In this document: piece after piece, positions 1-10,078 of the stretch
Numbering within the stretch: the stretch's first letter is position 1
Layout of the letters: every line of letters starts with the position of its first letter
Assembly: GCF_003113265.1 (NCBI RefSeq)
Contig: NZ_PUIV01000013.1
Location: forward strand, 23,425 to 87,424
Reading direction: 5' to 3'
Length of the DNA stretch: 64,000 nt
Source of the DNA: Methylosinus sporium
GTDB lineage: Bacteria; Pseudomonadota; Alphaproteobacteria; Rhizobiales; Beijerinckiaceae
Position numbers and translations under genes: made by a program
Notes under the pieces: generated by a model
What the model was told of the DNA's origin: nothing
The model's input: only the letters and a program-made list of their open reading frames with translations
Database searches by the model: none

Positions 1-2313
1 CGCGCCGCCCTTTTGCGCGAGGCCGGCCATGTCGATGACGCCGACGCCCTTGCCCTCGAGATGCGCGGCCATGCCGAGAATGGCGCTCACCGTGACGACG
101 CCCGTCCCGCCAATGCCGGCGACGAGCACGCCGTAAGGCGTGGCGCCGAGCTGCGGAACGGCGGGCTCCGGCGGCGGCGGACATTGCGTCTCGCTCGTCG
201 GCGCGGCTTTCTTCATGCGCGCGCCATGCACGGTGACGAAGCTCGGGCAAAAGCCCTCGAGGCAAGAGAGGTCCTTGTTGCAGCTCGACTGATCGATGCG
301 GCGCTTGCGGCCGAATTCGGTCTCCAGCGGCTGCACCGATACGCAATTGGAGGCGCGGCCGCAATCGCCGCAGCCCTCGCAGACCAGCTCGTTGATGACG
401 ACGCGCACATCGGGGTCGGGATATTCGCCGCGCTTGCGGCCGCGGCGCTTTTCCGTCGCACAGGTCTGATCATAGATCAGCACCGTGACGCCTTCCGTCG
501 CGGCGAGCTCGCTCTGCACGCTGTTGATGACGTTGCGGTGATAGATGACGAGGCCCGGCGGCCATTGGATGACCGACGAATATTTGTGCGGCTCGTCGGA
601 GACGAGCGCGATTTTGGCGACGCCTTCCGCCGCCATTTGATGCGCTATGGCCTCCACGGTGAGCTCGCCCTCATGCGCCTGCCCGCCCGTCATGGCGACG
701 ACGCCGTTGAAGAGGATTTTGAACGTTATGTTCGTCTTCGTCGCCACGGCGAAGCGAATGGCGAGCGAGCCGGAGTGATTGTAAGTGCCGTCGCCGAGAT
801 TCTGGAACACATGCTTGCGCGTCGAGAAGGGCGCCTCGCCGATCCAATTGGCGCCTTCGCCGCCCATATGTGTGTAGCCCTCGGTCGAGCGGTCCATCCA
901 TTGCGCCATATAATGGCAGCCTATGCCCGTATAGGCGCGCATTCCCTCGGGCACATGGGTGGAGGTCGAATGCGGGCAGCCGGAGCAAAAATGCGGCACG
1001 CGCACGCCGACGTCGGTCAGCGATTTGCGGCGCTCCTGCATGTGCTCGAGACGGCGCACCCGCCCTTCGAGATCGTCGGAGCGAACGTGATTCAGCAGCC
1101 GCCGGCCGATGGCGATGGCGACGTCATTGGCGTCGAGCGAGCCTTTGACCGGAAACAGCCATTCGCCCACCTCGTCCTTCTTGCCGATGCAGGCGGGTTG
1201 ATGCGACGAGCCATAGAGCTGCTCGCGCAATTGCACCTCGATCAGCGAGCGCTTCTCCTCGACGACGATGACGAGATCGAGCCCGCGCACGAACTCGCGC
1301 AGGCCTTGCGGCTCCAGCGGCCAGGGACAGGCGATTTTATAGAGGCGCAGGCCGTAATCATTGGCCCTCACCTCGTCTATGCCGAGATCGTCCATCGCCT
1401 GACGCACGTCGAGATAAGATTTGCCGACAGTGATGACGCCGATTTTGGCGTTGGGCCCGCCGGAAGTGACGATGCGATTGAGACGATTGGCGCGGATGAA
1501 GGCGAGCATGGCGTCGCGCTTGCTCTCCTGCATACGCTCTTCCTGCGTCAGCACCGGATCGCGCGGACGTATGTTGAGGCCGCCCGGCGGCATCAGAAAA
1601 TCGAGCGGCGCGACGGGACGCACACGATCGAGCGAGCCGTCGATGGAGGCGGTGGATTCCACCGTATCCTTGATGAGCTTCAAGCCTGTCCAGACGCCGG
1701 CGTAGCGCGACAGCGCGAAGCCCATGAGGCCGTAGTCGAGAATCTCCTGCACGCCTGCCGGCGAGAGGATCGGCATCATCATATCGACGAAGACGAATTC
1801 GGATTGATGCGCCGTGGTCGAAGATTCGGCGGTGTGGTCGTCGCCCATCAGCGCCAGCACGCCGCCATTGCGCGAAGAGCCGGCGAGATTGACATGGCGC
1901 AGCGCGTCGCCGGAGCGATCGACGCCCGGCCCCTTGCCGTACCAGACGGAGAAGACGCCGTCATATTTGCCTTCGCCGCGCATCTCGGCCTGCTGCGCGC
2001 CCCAAATGGCGGTGGCGGCGAGATCCTCGTTGAGGCCCGGCATGAAGAGAATGTCGTGTCTGTCGAAGAGCGGCTTCGCTTTGTGCAGCTGCGCGTCCAT
2101 GCCGCCGAGCGGCGAGCCGCGATAGCCGGAGACGAAGCCCGCCGTATTGAGGCCGGCGCGACGATCCATCTCCTTCTGCATCAGCAGAAGGCGCACGATC
2201 GCCTGCGTGCCGTTGAGCAGCACGTGAGTCTTGGAAAGATCGAAACGATCGGCAAGGGAGACGTCGCCGAAGGCGGAGCCGGTTGTCATGGCGCCGGCGA
2301 CTTTTTCCGCCAT
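1..2313 (-). CDS. Indolepyruvate ferredoxin oxidoreductase, fused IorA-IorB type (3' end outside window)
   Basis: Oxidatively decarboxylates arylpyruvates such as indolepyruvate to aryl-acetyl-CoA with ferredoxin as acceptor. The gene runs off the window start, leaving 771 codons; fused homologues are about 1150 residues. In order I see an N-terminal pyrimidine-binding domain opening GFVSGYRGSPLGG, a thiamine-diphosphate region (CSGCPHSTSTHVPEG), a ferredoxin-like cluster motif (CEGCGDCGRASNC, then C-x5-C-x4-C), and the start of the gamma domain (GIGGTGVVTVSAILG) just before the edge. The ATG at 2313 is preceded by GAGGAG at good spacing. The antisense strand is open for 768 codons but is only a shadow. 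Family assignment is firm; the exact 2-oxoacid substrate is inferred. Confidence 0.93.
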   Translation of the reverse strand, partial: MAEKVAGAMTTGSAFGDVSLADRFDLSKTHVLLNGTQAIVRLLLMQKEMDRRAGLNTAGFVSGYRGSPLGGMDAQLHKAKPLFDRHDILFMPGLNEDLAATAIWGAQQAEMRGEGKYDGVFSVWYGKGPGVDRSGDALRHVNLAGSSRNGGVLALMGDDHTAESSTTAHQSEFVFVDMMMPILSPAGVQEILDYGLMGFALSRYAGVWTGLKLIKDTVESTASIDGSLDRVRPVAPLDFLMPPGGLNIRPRDPVLTQEERMQESKRDAMLAFIRANRLNRIVTSGGPNAKIGVITVGKSYLDVRQAMDDLGIDEVRANDYGLRLYKIACPWPLEPQGLREFVRGLDLVIVVEEKRSLIEVQLREQLYGSSHQPACIGKKDEVGEWLFPVKGSLDANDVAIAIGRRLLNHVRSDDLEGRVRRLEHMQERRKSLTDVGVRVPHFCSGCPHSTSTHVPEGMRAYTGIGCHYMAQWMDRSTEGYTHMGGEGANWIGEAPFSTRKHVFQNLGDGTYNHSGSLAIRFAVATKTNITFKILFNGVVAMTGGQAHEGELTVEAIAHQMAAEGVAKIALVSDEPHKYSSVIQWPPGLVIYHRNVINSVQSELAATEGVTVLIYDQTCATEKRRGRKRGEYPDPDVRVVINELVCEGCGDCGRASNCVSVQPLETEFGRKRRIDQSSCNKDLSCLEGFCPSFVTVHGARMKKAAPTSETQCPPPPEPAVPQLGATPYGVLVAGIGGTGVVTVSAILGMAAHLEGKGVGVIDMAGLAQKGGA

Positions 2314-2770
2314 TCGTAGTTTCTCCTCGCTCGGCGCGAAGGCCCTCGCGGGGCGGGCCCGCTCGCGCAGGCCGCGCGACGTCTGACGTCTCGGAAAGGG
2401 GCGGACCCGCTCTCCATATGAAGCATTCTCGTTCGAAAGCTCTCGCGCGCGTCGCTTCCGAAGGTCATATTGCGGATTTGCGGCGGCGGAAAGACTCCCG
2501 TCCTCCGCATCCGTGGAAATCCGTATCCCGACCGCGAGGAACCGCCGCCGCCCCGGCGCGACCCGTCCCCGCCTTGTCCTCGCGGCGTCGGGCGTGGCAT
2601 TATACGTCACGACGCGCGACGCCAGCAAGCGAGCCTTCGCAGGCGCCGAAAATTGTCGGGCCGGCCGGCCCTGTTTCCGCCTCCTTCGGCACCTAGAGGA
2701 CGGGGCCCGAAACGGGAGCGATTCGCAAGACGTACCCCAGGCGCCGCGGCCCGACCGAGGCGAGAGCCCT
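2314..2770. other. 457-bp intergenic region between divergent genes, nothing recognised
   Basis: This stretch separates the minus-strand oxidoreductase from the plus-strand DUF1007/NicO pair, so it should carry promoters for both. It is GC-rich, with only a small CCCG-AAA-CGGG hairpin near 2707-2717. I looked for a cobalamin or nickel riboswitch core and for an RNA gene and found none. An open frame on the plus strand reaches back to 2513, but its N-terminal part has no protein-like features. Confidence 0.5.
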
Positions 2771-3415
2771 ATGCCGATGAAACTCGCCTTCGCTTCGTTG
2801 ACGATCGCCGCCGCGCTCGCCGCCACGCCCGCCGCGGCGCATCCTCATGTCTGGGTCGCCGTGCGCAGCGAGGTGCTGTTCACGCCGGACGGCAAGATCA
2901 AGGGCGTGCGCCACGCCTGGACCTTCGACGAAATGTATTCCGCTTTCGCGCTGCAAGGCCTCGGCAAGGACGGCAAGCCGCCGAGCCGCGAGGAGCTCGC
3001 GCCGCTCGCCAAGACCAACGCCGAATCGCTCGCCGAATTCGACTATTTCACCTTCGCCAAATATCAGAACGCCAAGACCGCCTTCGGGCCGCCAGAGGAC
3101 GTCTGGCTGGAGGCGAACGACAAGCGTATCGTCACCATGCATTTCACGCTGCCGCTGGAAAAGCCGCTGCCGTCGAACAAGCCATTTTCGTTCCAGACCT
3201 ATGATCCGACCTATTTCGTCGCCTTCGACTTCGAGAAGCAGAATGCGGCGACTCTCGCCGGCGCTCCCGCCGGCTGCTCGACCAGCGTCGTGGAGCCGAA
3301 GCCGCTGCTCGCCGTCGACACGCAAAAGCTCAGCGAGGCCTTTTTCGCCAATATGTCGCCCGGCGCCGATTTCGGCATGAAGCTCGCCGCGCGCGTCGTC
3401 GTGGCCTGCCCGTGA
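2771..3415 (+). CDS. DUF1007 family periplasmic protein
   Basis: 214 residues beginning with a signal peptide (MPMKLAFASLTIAAALA, cleavage near AAAHPH), followed by the family hallmark HPHVWVAVRSEVLF and a polar beta-rich body. DUF1007 proteins commonly sit beside NicO-type nickel/cobalt transporters; here the next gene is such a transporter and its GTG start overlaps this stop as GTGA, so the two are translationally coupled. The frame is open upstream to 2513, but ATG 2771, after GAGGCGAGAG and directly opening a signal peptide, is the sensible start. The biochemical role of the family is not settled; metal export or metal sensing in the periplasm is an inference from context. Confidence 0.85.
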   Translation: MPMKLAFASLTIAAALAATPAAAHPHVWVAVRSEVLFTPDGKIKGVRHAWTFDEMYSAFALQGLGKDGKPPSREELAPLAKTNAESLAEFDYFTFAKYQNAKTAFGPPEDVWLEANDKRIVTMHFTLPLEKPLPSNKPFSFQTYDPTYFVAFDFEKQNAATLAGAPAGCSTSVVEPKPLLAVDTQKLSEAFFANMSPGADFGMKLAARVVVACP

Positions 3416-4431
3416 GGATTGCGCCGCGAGATTGCGCGCTGCTGCTGGCGTCGCTCGCCGCGCTCGCGCTGCTGCAGGACGCAGCGCTCGCGCAGGCCGC
3501 GCGCCATCCTTTCGCCGTCGGCCCCGCCGAGGGCCCGGTCGGCGCGGCGAACGGACTCGCCGGCCTGCTGCTGGCCTGGCAGAGCAAATTCCACATGCAA
3601 TTGCAGAGCGCCGCCAAAGCCTTGAAAACGGACCGCTTCGCCTTCGCGACTCTGGCCGCCGCGAGTTTCGCCTATGGCGTCTTCCACGCCGCCGGGCCCG
3701 GCCATGGCAAGGCCGTGCTCGCCTCCTATATGATCGCCAATGAGACAGCGCTGAAGCGCGGGCTGACGCTCGCCGCTCTGGCGGCGCTGCTGCAAGGCCT
3801 CGTCGCAATTGCGCTGGTCGGCGTGGCGGCGATCGTCTTCGGCGTCACGGCTCAGCGCATGACCGCGGCGGCGACTTGGATCGAAACGGCGAGCTATGTC
3901 GCCATCGCCGCGCTCGGCGCGCGCCTCGCCTATGTCAAAGGCCGCGCGCTCATCGCCGCAATGCGAGAGCCGGCGCCGATTCTCGCCGCGACGCAGCGCG
4001 GCGCCTTCGCCTGCGAGGCGGTCGACGATCCGACGCATATCCACGGCCCCGACTGCGGCCATGTTCACGCGATCGACGCCTCTCGGCTCGGAACGGGTTT
4101 CCGTTGGGGCGACGCGCTGGCGACGGTCGTCGCGGCGGGACTGCGCCCCTGCTCCGGCGCCATTCTCGTGCTCGTCTTCACTTTGTCACAGGGCGCGTTC
4201 ATGGCTGGCGCCGGCGCGACGCTGCTGATGTCGGCCGGCACGGCGATCACCACCGGCGGCTTGGCCGCGACGGCCGTCTTCGCCAAGGATTTCGCCGCGC
4301 GCCTCGCCGCGCGGAAATCGCGGCGCGCCGAAACGCTGCTGCGCTCCGCCGAGCTTCTCGCCGCCCTCCTCGTGCTCGCATTCGGCCTCGCGCTACTTCT
4401 CGGCGTCTCCATGAGCGTCGGCGGCGCCTGA
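3412..4431 (+). CDS. NicO/RcnA-type nickel/cobalt transporter
   Basis: 339-residue inner-membrane protein of the NicO family, which moves Ni2+ or Co2+ out of the cell. An N-terminal signal-like segment is followed by the typical first motif (FHAAGPGHGKAVLASY, about residues 96-111), a loop with a histidine cluster (THIHGPDCGHVH), and a second motif region (GLRPCSGAILVLVF). About seven hydrophobic segments are visible. Starts at GTG, overlapping the stop of the DUF1007 gene by 4 bases. A second NicO protein is encoded at 13742-14599. Substrate is inferred from family and the histidine loop; direction of transport cannot be read from sequence. Confidence 0.88.
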   Translation: MRIAPRDCALLLASLAALALLQDAALAQAARHPFAVGPAEGPVGAANGLAGLLLAWQSKFHMQLQSAAKALKTDRFAFATLAAASFAYGVFHAAGPGHGKAVLASYMIANETALKRGLTLAALAALLQGLVAIALVGVAAIVFGVTAQRMTAAATWIETASYVAIAALGARLAYVKGRALIAAMREPAPILAATQRGAFACEAVDDPTHIHGPDCGHVHAIDASRLGTGFRWGDALATVVAAGLRPCSGAILVLVFTLSQGAFMAGAGATLLMSAGTAITTGGLAATAVFAKDFAARLAARKSRRAETLLRSAELLAALLVLAFGLALLLGVSMSVGGA

Positions 4432-4600
4432 CGCCATTCTCGCGGCGCCGCGCTCGAATGCTGCGCTGCGACGACGATCATTCCGCGCGCGGGGCTGCGC
4501 TCGCGCCTGCGCCGCGCTATATTTTCGTCAGCAAATAGTCGCTATTCATATGGCGGACAGCAGGGCCGCAGTCCGTCGCGCCCACGCCCGGAGGCCTTTG

Positions 4601-6307
4601 ATGACTGCCGCCACCCTCACCGATCCCTATGCCGCCCGGCCCTGGGTCGCCTCCTATCCGCCTTTCGTGCCCAGCGAGATCGACCCGGCGAGCTATTCGA
4701 CGCTGGTCGACATGTTCCGCCAGAGCGTCGTCGATTTTTCCGAACGCACGGCGCTCGAGAGCTTCGGCGGCAAGCTCACCTATACGGAATTCGGCGCTGC
4801 CGCGCGCGCCGTCGCGGCCTGGCTACAGTCGCAGGGAGTCGCCAAGGGCGATCGCATCGCGATCATGGCGCCCAATGTGATGGCCTATCCGCCCATCATC
4901 TTCGGCGTGCTGCTCGCCGGCGCGATCGTCGTCAACGTCAATCCGCTCTACACGCCCAATGAGCTCACGCATCAGATCGACGACTCCGGCGCGCGCATGA
5001 TCTTCGTGCTCGAGAATTTCGCCCATACAGTCGAAGCGGCCTGGCCGTCGATGCGGATCGAAAAAGCCGTCGTCATCGCTCCCGGCGACCTGCTCGGCCT
5101 GCGCGGTCCTATCGTGAATTTCGTCTCGCGCTATGTGAAACGCGCCGTGCGGCGCTATCGCCTGCCGCAGAGCCTGCGCTTTTCTCGAGTGCTGCGCGCC
5201 GGCGCCTCGGCGCCATTGCGGGACGTGAACGTCGGCCCCGACGATCTCGCTTTTCTGCAATATACGGGCGGGACGACCGGCGTCGCCAAGGGCGCCATGC
5301 TGCGGCATCGCAATGTCGCGGCCAATGTGGCGCAATCGGCAGCCTGGCTCTGCCCCTATCTGCCGACGCCGCTCGATCAGGTGATGGTGACGGCGCTGCC
5401 GCTCTATCACATCTTCGGCCTCACCGCCTGCTGCCTGCTGATCGTGAAGATCGGCGGCTCCTGCCTGCTCATCGCCAATCCGCGCGACATCGGCGGTTTC
5501 GTGAAGACGCTACGCAAATCGCGCTTCACCATGATCTCCGGCGTCAACACGCTCTATGCGGCGCTCGCCAATCATCCGGACTTCCCGCTCGTCGATTTCT
5601 CCAATCTGATCTACTGCATCTCCGGCGGCATGGCGACGCAGGACGTCGTCGCCCGCAAATGGAAGGAAATCACCGGCCATCCGATCATCGAAGGCTACGG
5701 CCTTTCGGAGACCTCGCCGGTCATTACCTGCAACCGTCCCGATCTCGTCGAATTCTCCGGCGCGATCGGCTATCCCTATCCTTCGACGCAGGTGTCGATC
5801 CGCCTGCCCTCCGGCGAGCCGGCGCCTTTCGGCGAACGCGGCGAACTCTGCGTCAAAGGCCCGCAAGTCATGGCGGGCTATTGGAACAGGCCGGAGGAGA
5901 CCGCCGCGGCGACGACGGAGGATGGTTTCCTGCGCACCGGCGACGTCGCGGTGATGACGCCCGACGGACAATTGAAGATCGTCGATCGCCTCAAGGAGAT
6001 GATCCTCGTCTCCGGCTTCAACGTCTATCCCAATGAAGTCGAGAATGTGCTGACGCGCCATCCCAAGGTGAAGGAGGCCGCAGTGATAGGCGTTCCCGAT
6101 CCGCATTCGGGCGAGGCGCCGCTCGCCTTCATCGTGCCGCGCGACGCCGACGTCACCGGGAAGGAGCTGCATGATTTCTGCCGCGAGACGCTGACGCATT
6201 ACAAGGCGCCGCGCCATTTCGAATTCCGCGACAGCTTGCCCAAGACCAATGTCGGCAAGGTTTTGCGGCGCGTGCTGAAGGAGGAGTATCTGGCGCGCGG
6301 CAAATAG
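4601..6307 (+). CDS. Long-chain fatty acid / aryl-CoA ligase (AMP-binding superfamily)
   Basis: 568-residue acyl-activating enzyme that forms an acyl-AMP and then acyl-CoA. The adenylate-forming P-loop YTGGTTGVAKGA lies at about residues 221-232, the YGLSETSP motif near 367, the TGDVA and DRLKEMILVSGFNVYP hinge region near 447-470, and the catalytic C-terminal lysine in PKTNVGKVLRR. These match long-chain-fatty-acid or 4-coumarate CoA ligases; the substrate cannot be fixed. ATG 4601 follows GGAGG at seven bases, preferred over an upstream in-frame ATG at 4550 with no ribosome-binding site. It converges with bioA (18-base gap). Confidence 0.9.
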   Translation: MTAATLTDPYAARPWVASYPPFVPSEIDPASYSTLVDMFRQSVVDFSERTALESFGGKLTYTEFGAAARAVAAWLQSQGVAKGDRIAIMAPNVMAYPPIIFGVLLAGAIVVNVNPLYTPNELTHQIDDSGARMIFVLENFAHTVEAAWPSMRIEKAVVIAPGDLLGLRGPIVNFVSRYVKRAVRRYRLPQSLRFSRVLRAGASAPLRDVNVGPDDLAFLQYTGGTTGVAKGAMLRHRNVAANVAQSAAWLCPYLPTPLDQVMVTALPLYHIFGLTACCLLIVKIGGSCLLIANPRDIGGFVKTLRKSRFTMISGVNTLYAALANHPDFPLVDFSNLIYCISGGMATQDVVARKWKEITGHPIIEGYGLSETSPVITCNRPDLVEFSGAIGYPYPSTQVSIRLPSGEPAPFGERGELCVKGPQVMAGYWNRPEETAAATTEDGFLRTGDVAVMTPDGQLKIVDRLKEMILVSGFNVYPNEVENVLTRHPKVKEAAVIGVPDPHSGEAPLAFIVPRDADVTGKELHDFCRETLTHYKAPRHFEFRDSLPKTNVGKVLRRVLKEEYLARGK

Positions 6308-6325
6308 GGCGGAGCGCGCGAATTT

Positions 6326-7582
6326 TCAGCCGAAGCGATCTCCCGCCTCGTCGATCGCCGCATAGAGCGCGTCGAGCTCGCTCGGCTCTATGCAATAGGG
6401 CGGCAATATGTAGATCGTATTGCCGAGCGGGCGCAGCAGCAGTCCGCGCGAGATGAAGAACTCATAGAGTTCTGGACCGATCGTCGCCAGATAGCCCGCG
6501 TCGCGGACGCGCAGATCGAGCGCCGCGATCGTACCGATGCGCCGCGCATTGGTGAAGCGCGCATCATTGGCGAAAGGCAGCAGCCGTTCCTCCTGCATCG
6601 CCGCCAGTCGCGCGATGCGGCCGCGCACATCCTCGCTCTCCCATATTTCGAGATTGGCGAGCGCCGCGGCGCAGGCGATCGGATTTGCGGTGAAAGAGCT
6701 CGAATGAAAAAAGGTGCGCGAGCGATCCGTCGAATAATGCGCCTGAAAAATCTCCTCCGCGCACATCGTCACGGCGAGCGGCAATGATCCGCCGGTTATA
6801 CCCTTCGCATAGCAGGCGATATCGGGAACGATTCCCGCCTGCTCGCAGGCGAACAGCGTTCCGGTGCGGCCGAAGCCGGTCATCACCTCATCGGCGACGA
6901 AGAGCACGCCATGAGACGCGCAAATGCGCCGCATCTCGCGCAGCGTATCGGCGCCGTAAACGAGCATTCCGCCCGCGCCGAGCACGAGCGGCTCGACGAC
7001 CAAAGCCGCGGCGTCCGCGCTGCGGCAGGCGGCCTCCAGCGCATCCAATGTCGCCTGCTCGCGGCCGACGCTCGGAAAGGGAATGCGCGTCACATCGAAG
7101 AGCAGCGGCTCATAGGCGGCGTTGAAGACGGAGCGCGCGCCGGTCGACATGGCGCCGATGGTGTCGCCGTGATAGCCGTGCTCTAGCGCGATGATGCGAT
7201 TGCGCGCGACGCCGCGATTGCGGAAATAGCCGAGCGCCATTTTGATCGCGACCTCCACAGAGGTGGAGCCGCTGTCGGAATAGAACACATGATCGAGACC
7301 GGGCGCAGTCAGCGCGACCAGCCGGCGCGCCAGCGCTTCTGCGGGCTCGTGCGTGAAGCCGGCGAAGATGACCTGATCGAGCCGGTCCGCCTGATCCTTG
7401 ATCGCCTGCACGATTTTGGGATGGCGATGGCCATGGGTGATGACCCACCAGGAGGAGATGGCGTCGAGAATGCGGCGTCCGTCGGCGCATTCGAGCCAGG
7501 CCCCCTCACCGCGCGCGACGTGGATCGCCCGGGCTTGCAGCGCGTGCTGGGTGAAAGGCCGCCAAATCGGCGAATCTGTCAT
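6326..7582 (-). CDS. bioA: Adenosylmethionine-8-amino-7-oxononanoate aminotransferase (BioA)
   Basis: 418-residue PLP enzyme that aminates 8-amino-7-oxononanoate (KAPA) to DAPA using S-adenosylmethionine, the second step of the KAPA-to-biotin branch. Visible are the N-terminal substrate motif [14 protein letters not shown], the [14 protein letters not shown]-phosphate segment at 231-241 and the Schiff-base lysine in CYAKGITGG (Lys260). The ATG at 7582 overlaps the TGA of bioD (ATGA), so it is last in the bioF-bioD-bioA operon. A longer open frame to 8251 is not used. Confidence 0.96.
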   Translation of the reverse strand: MTDSPIWRPFTQHALQARAIHVARGEGAWLECADGRRILDAISSWWVITHGHRHPKIVQAIKDQADRLDQVIFAGFTHEPAEALARRLVALTAPGLDHVFYSDSGSTSVEVAIKMALGYFRNRGVARNRIIALEHGYHGDTIGAMSTGARSVFNAAYEPLLFDVTRIPFPSVGREQATLDALEAACRSADAAALVVEPLVLGAGGMLVYGADTLREMRRICASHGVLFVADEVMTGFGRTGTLFACEQAGIVPDIACYAKGITGGSLPLAVTMCAEEIFQAHYSTDRSRTFFHSSSFTANPIACAAALANLEIWESEDVRGRIARLAAMQEERLLPFANDARFTNARRIGTIAALDLRVRDAGYLATIGPELYEFFISRGLLLRPLGNTIYILPPYCIEPSELDALYAAIDEAGDRFG

Positions 7583-8229
7583 TTCGAGCTCCCGGAGAGC
7601 TGTGAAGTCGCAGCGAAATCGGCGAGGCGAAACTGCGCGAGAAAAGACCAGCTCAACCTCTCCGCGTCGAGAGGCGCGACGAAAGGCAGGCGGCCGAGAA
7701 TGCGCGCGCCGGAAATATTCGCGATCGTTTCCTGCGTGTCGACGTTCGCCTCGCCGATGAAGACGACGCCGAGAACGGGAATCTCGCGACGGCGCAAAGC
7801 CTCCAGAGACAATAGGCTGTGATTGATCGTCCCGAGCGTGGTGCGCGCGCAGAGCACGACCGGAAGCCGCCAGCGCGCGAGAAGCTCGATCGTCGAGAAA
7901 TTTTCCGTCAGCGGCGTCATCAGGCCGCCGGCCGTCTCGACGACGAGCGGCGCGCGATCCGGCGGAGCGAGACGCTCGACGTCGATCGTGACGCCGTCGA
8001 GGCGCGCGGCGAGATGCGGCGACGCGGGCGTCGTCAGACGATAGGCCTCCGGCAAGAGCCGCTCTGCGGCGAGGCCCGACAGCCGCGCCACGATCATCGT
8101 GTCCGTTTCGCCCTCGAGGCCCGACTGCACGGGCTTCCAATAATAGGCGCCGAGCGCGCCGGCGAGCGCGGCGGAGAACACGGTCTTGCCGACATTGGTG
8201 TCGGTCCCGGCGACGACGAAGCGCGTCAT
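7579..8229 (-). CDS. bioD: Dethiobiotin synthetase (BioD)
   Basis: 216-residue ATP-dependent carboxylase closing the ureido ring of DAPA to give dethiobiotin. The N-terminal P-loop GTDTNVGKT (residues 8-16), the WKPVQSG segment and [11 protein letters not shown] are typical BioD motifs. It overlaps both neighbours by four bases: its ATG overlaps the bioF stop and its stop overlaps the bioA start, indicating coupled translation. Length matches the family. Confidence 0.96.
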   Translation of the reverse strand: MTRFVVAGTDTNVGKTVFSAALAGALGAYYWKPVQSGLEGETDTMIVARLSGLAAERLLPEAYRLTTPASPHLAARLDGVTIDVERLAPPDRAPLVVETAGGLMTPLTENFSTIELLARWRLPVVLCARTTLGTINHSLLSLEALRRREIPVLGVVFIGEANVDTQETIANISGARILGRLPFVAPLDAERLSWSFLAQFRLADFAATSQLSGSSK

Positions 8230-9356
8230 GCCGGAAGACTCGCCAGCGCATGGGCGAGATCTTCGACCATCGCGACGATCTGCGCCTCGCTCACATGCAG
8301 CGTGAGCGAGATGCGCAGCCGCGCCGATCCTTCCGCCACAGTGGGCGGGCGGATGGCGCGAATGTCATAGCCCTGCGCCTGCATCGCTGCGGCGAGCGCC
8401 AGCGCGCGGGCGTTGTCGCCGACGATGACCGGCGTGATCTGCGATTGCGAGGGCGCCAATCCCAGCGCCTGCAACTCACGCGCGGCCACGGCGACGCGCG
8501 AACGCAATGCGACGCGGCGTCCTTCCGCGCGCGCGACGATCGGCAGAGCGGCGCGCACGCAGGCGGCGACGAGCGGCGACGGCGCCGTGGCGAAGATGAA
8601 CTGTCTGCTGCGGTTGATGAGAAATTCGCGCAGCGCGGCGGGCAGCAGAACGAGGCCGCCGGAGGCGCCGAGCGCCTTGCCGCATGTGTGTAGAGTGACG
8701 ACGTTCTCACGCCCCTCGAGCGCGGCGGCGAGGCCGCGTCCCTCCGGCCCATAGACGCCCGTCGCATGGGCTTCGTCGATGACGAGAAACGCCTCGTGAC
8801 GCGCGGCGATCTCGGCGAGAGAGTCGAGCGGCGCGAAATCGCCGTCCATGCTGTAGAGGCTCTCGACGACGATCCAGGGCCGGCCCGCGCCGCCGGCGCG
8901 CCGCCATGCCGCGATCTCGTCCTCGAATGCGTCGGCGTCATTGTGCAGAGCCGCGACGCTCGGCGCGCGCGAGAGGCGCATCCCCTCATGCGCGCTGGCG
9001 TGCACCAGCGCGTCATGGACGATGAGATCGCCCTTTTGCGGCAAGGTCGAGAGCAGCGCCTCATTGGCGGAGAAGCCTCCGCCGAAAAAGAGCGCGCTCT
9101 CGGCGTGAAAGAAGGCCGCCGCCTCGCGCTCCAGCGCCTCGTGCTCCTCATGATTGCCGCGCAGCAGCCGCGAGCCGCCGGCGCCGATTGGAACGCCGCG
9201 CGCCAGCGCCGCCGCCGCGGCCTCGCTATGCTCCTGCGATTCGGCGAGCGCGAGAAAATCATTGGAGCTGAAGTCGAGTCCGCGACGCGGCGACAGCGCG
9301 CGCAGCCGATCCTGCGCGGCGAGGCTCGCGAGGTCCGCGGCATAGAAGTCGAGCAT
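8226..9356 (-). CDS. bioF: 8-amino-7-oxononanoate synthase (BioF)
   Basis: 376-residue PLP-dependent alpha-oxoamine synthase condensing pimeloyl-ACP/CoA with alanine. It shows [19 protein letters not shown] (substrate/PLP region), [10 protein letters not shown] at 194-203, and the Schiff-base lysine in [12 protein letters not shown] (Lys227). ATG 9356 (opening MLDFYAADL) follows GCGAGGCC at good spacing; an in-frame ATG at 9434 lacks a ribosome-binding site and adds low-complexity sequence. First gene of the bioFDA operon; no bioB lies in the window. I saw no BioR or BirA operator in the upstream 200 bases. Confidence 0.95.
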   Translation of the reverse strand: MLDFYAADLASLAAQDRLRALSPRRGLDFSSNDFLALAESQEHSEAAAAALARGVPIGAGGSRLLRGNHEEHEALEREAAAFFHAESALFFGGGFSANEALLSTLPQKGDLIVHDALVHASAHEGMRLSRAPSVAALHNDADAFEDEIAAWRRAGGAGRPWIVVESLYSMDGDFAPLDSLAEIAARHEAFLVIDEAHATGVYGPEGRGLAAALEGRENVVTLHTCGKALGASGGLVLLPAALREFLINRSRQFIFATAPSPLVAACVRAALPIVARAEGRRVALRSRVAVAARELQALGLAPSQSQITPVIVGDNARALALAAAMQAQGYDIRAIRPPTVAEGSARLRISLTLHVSEAQIVAMVEDLAHALASLPA

Positions 9357-9566
9357 TCGGGCCTCGCGCTGATCTGTCGTCACTCGACGCTTCCCGAGCG
9401 GTTCGGGGCTTGCCTCGAAAGGCGCGACTTCCATCGCGCCGGAGTGGCGGTTACATAGCCGGGCGGCGACGGGACGGCAAGAAAGCCCGCCGGCTCGCTT
9501 TTCAATAGAATCGCAGCTTGAAATTCATAGGCGCCAACGCGATCTGAGCAGAAAGAGGGTTCCTCC

Positions 9567-10052
9567 ATGTCACAGGACGACAGCCGAACCGAGGCGGAAC
9601 CGCCGTCTCGCATCCCGTGGCCGCCGCTGCTGCTCCTCACGGCGATCGCCGGCGGGGCGCTGCTCGACGCGCTTCTCCCTCTCTCCGAGGGCGCTTGGCC
9701 GCCGAGCCTGCGCGTCGTCGGCGGCCTCATCGTCGCGCTGGCGCTCGCCAATGATCTGTGGTGCGCTTCGCTGATGCGTCGGCAAGGCACGACGCTCCGG
9801 CCCGACCGCCCCGTCTCCAGCCTCGTCACCGCAGGCCCCTATCAATGGTCGCGCAACCCCATCTACGTGGCGAATGTAGCGCTGGTCGTCGGGCTCGGCC
9901 TCGCGCTCGGCTCCGTATGGATGCTCTTGCTCACGCCCGCCATGGCCATTCTGCTCCGGCAACTGGCCATAGAACCGGAAGAGCGCCATTTGTCGCAGCG
10001 GTTCGGCGCGGAATTCGACGCCTATGCCGCGAAAGTCCGGCGCTGGCTGTAG
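9567..10052 (+). CDS. Isoprenylcysteine carboxyl methyltransferase-like membrane protein
   Basis: 161-residue integral membrane protein with about four transmembrane helices. The C-terminal half carries the ICMT/PEMT-fold signature: [12 protein letters not shown] (residues 90-101), then [19 protein letters not shown], the SAM- and carboxylate-contacting elements. Bacterial members methylate small lipophilic or unknown substrates; this one's substrate is unknown. It follows AGAGGG and ends 26 bases before copA, so the two may be cotranscribed, which hints at but does not prove a link to copper stress or lipid changes. Confidence 0.75.
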   Translation: MSQDDSRTEAEPPSRIPWPPLLLLTAIAGGALLDALLPLSEGAWPPSLRVVGGLIVALALANDLWCASLMRRQGTTLRPDRPVSSLVTAGPYQWSRNPIYVANVALVVGLGLALGSVWMLLLTPAMAILLRQLAIEPEERHLSQRFGAEFDAYAAKVRRWL

Positions 10053-10078
10053 ACTGGCGCGGGAGAGGAGCGAACCCC

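Noticed and set aside
13..2319. 768-codon open frame on the plus strand
   Set aside because: It is antisense to the indolepyruvate oxidoreductase; its translation is basic, repetitive and family-free, whereas the minus strand gives clear thiamine-diphosphate and cluster motifs.
2314..2770. Cobalamin or nickel riboswitch before DUF1007/NicO
   Set aside because: I could not find the conserved core box or the pairing pattern of either class.
9357..9566. BioR or BirA operator upstream of bioF
   Set aside because: No convincing half-site palindrome was visible in either strand.
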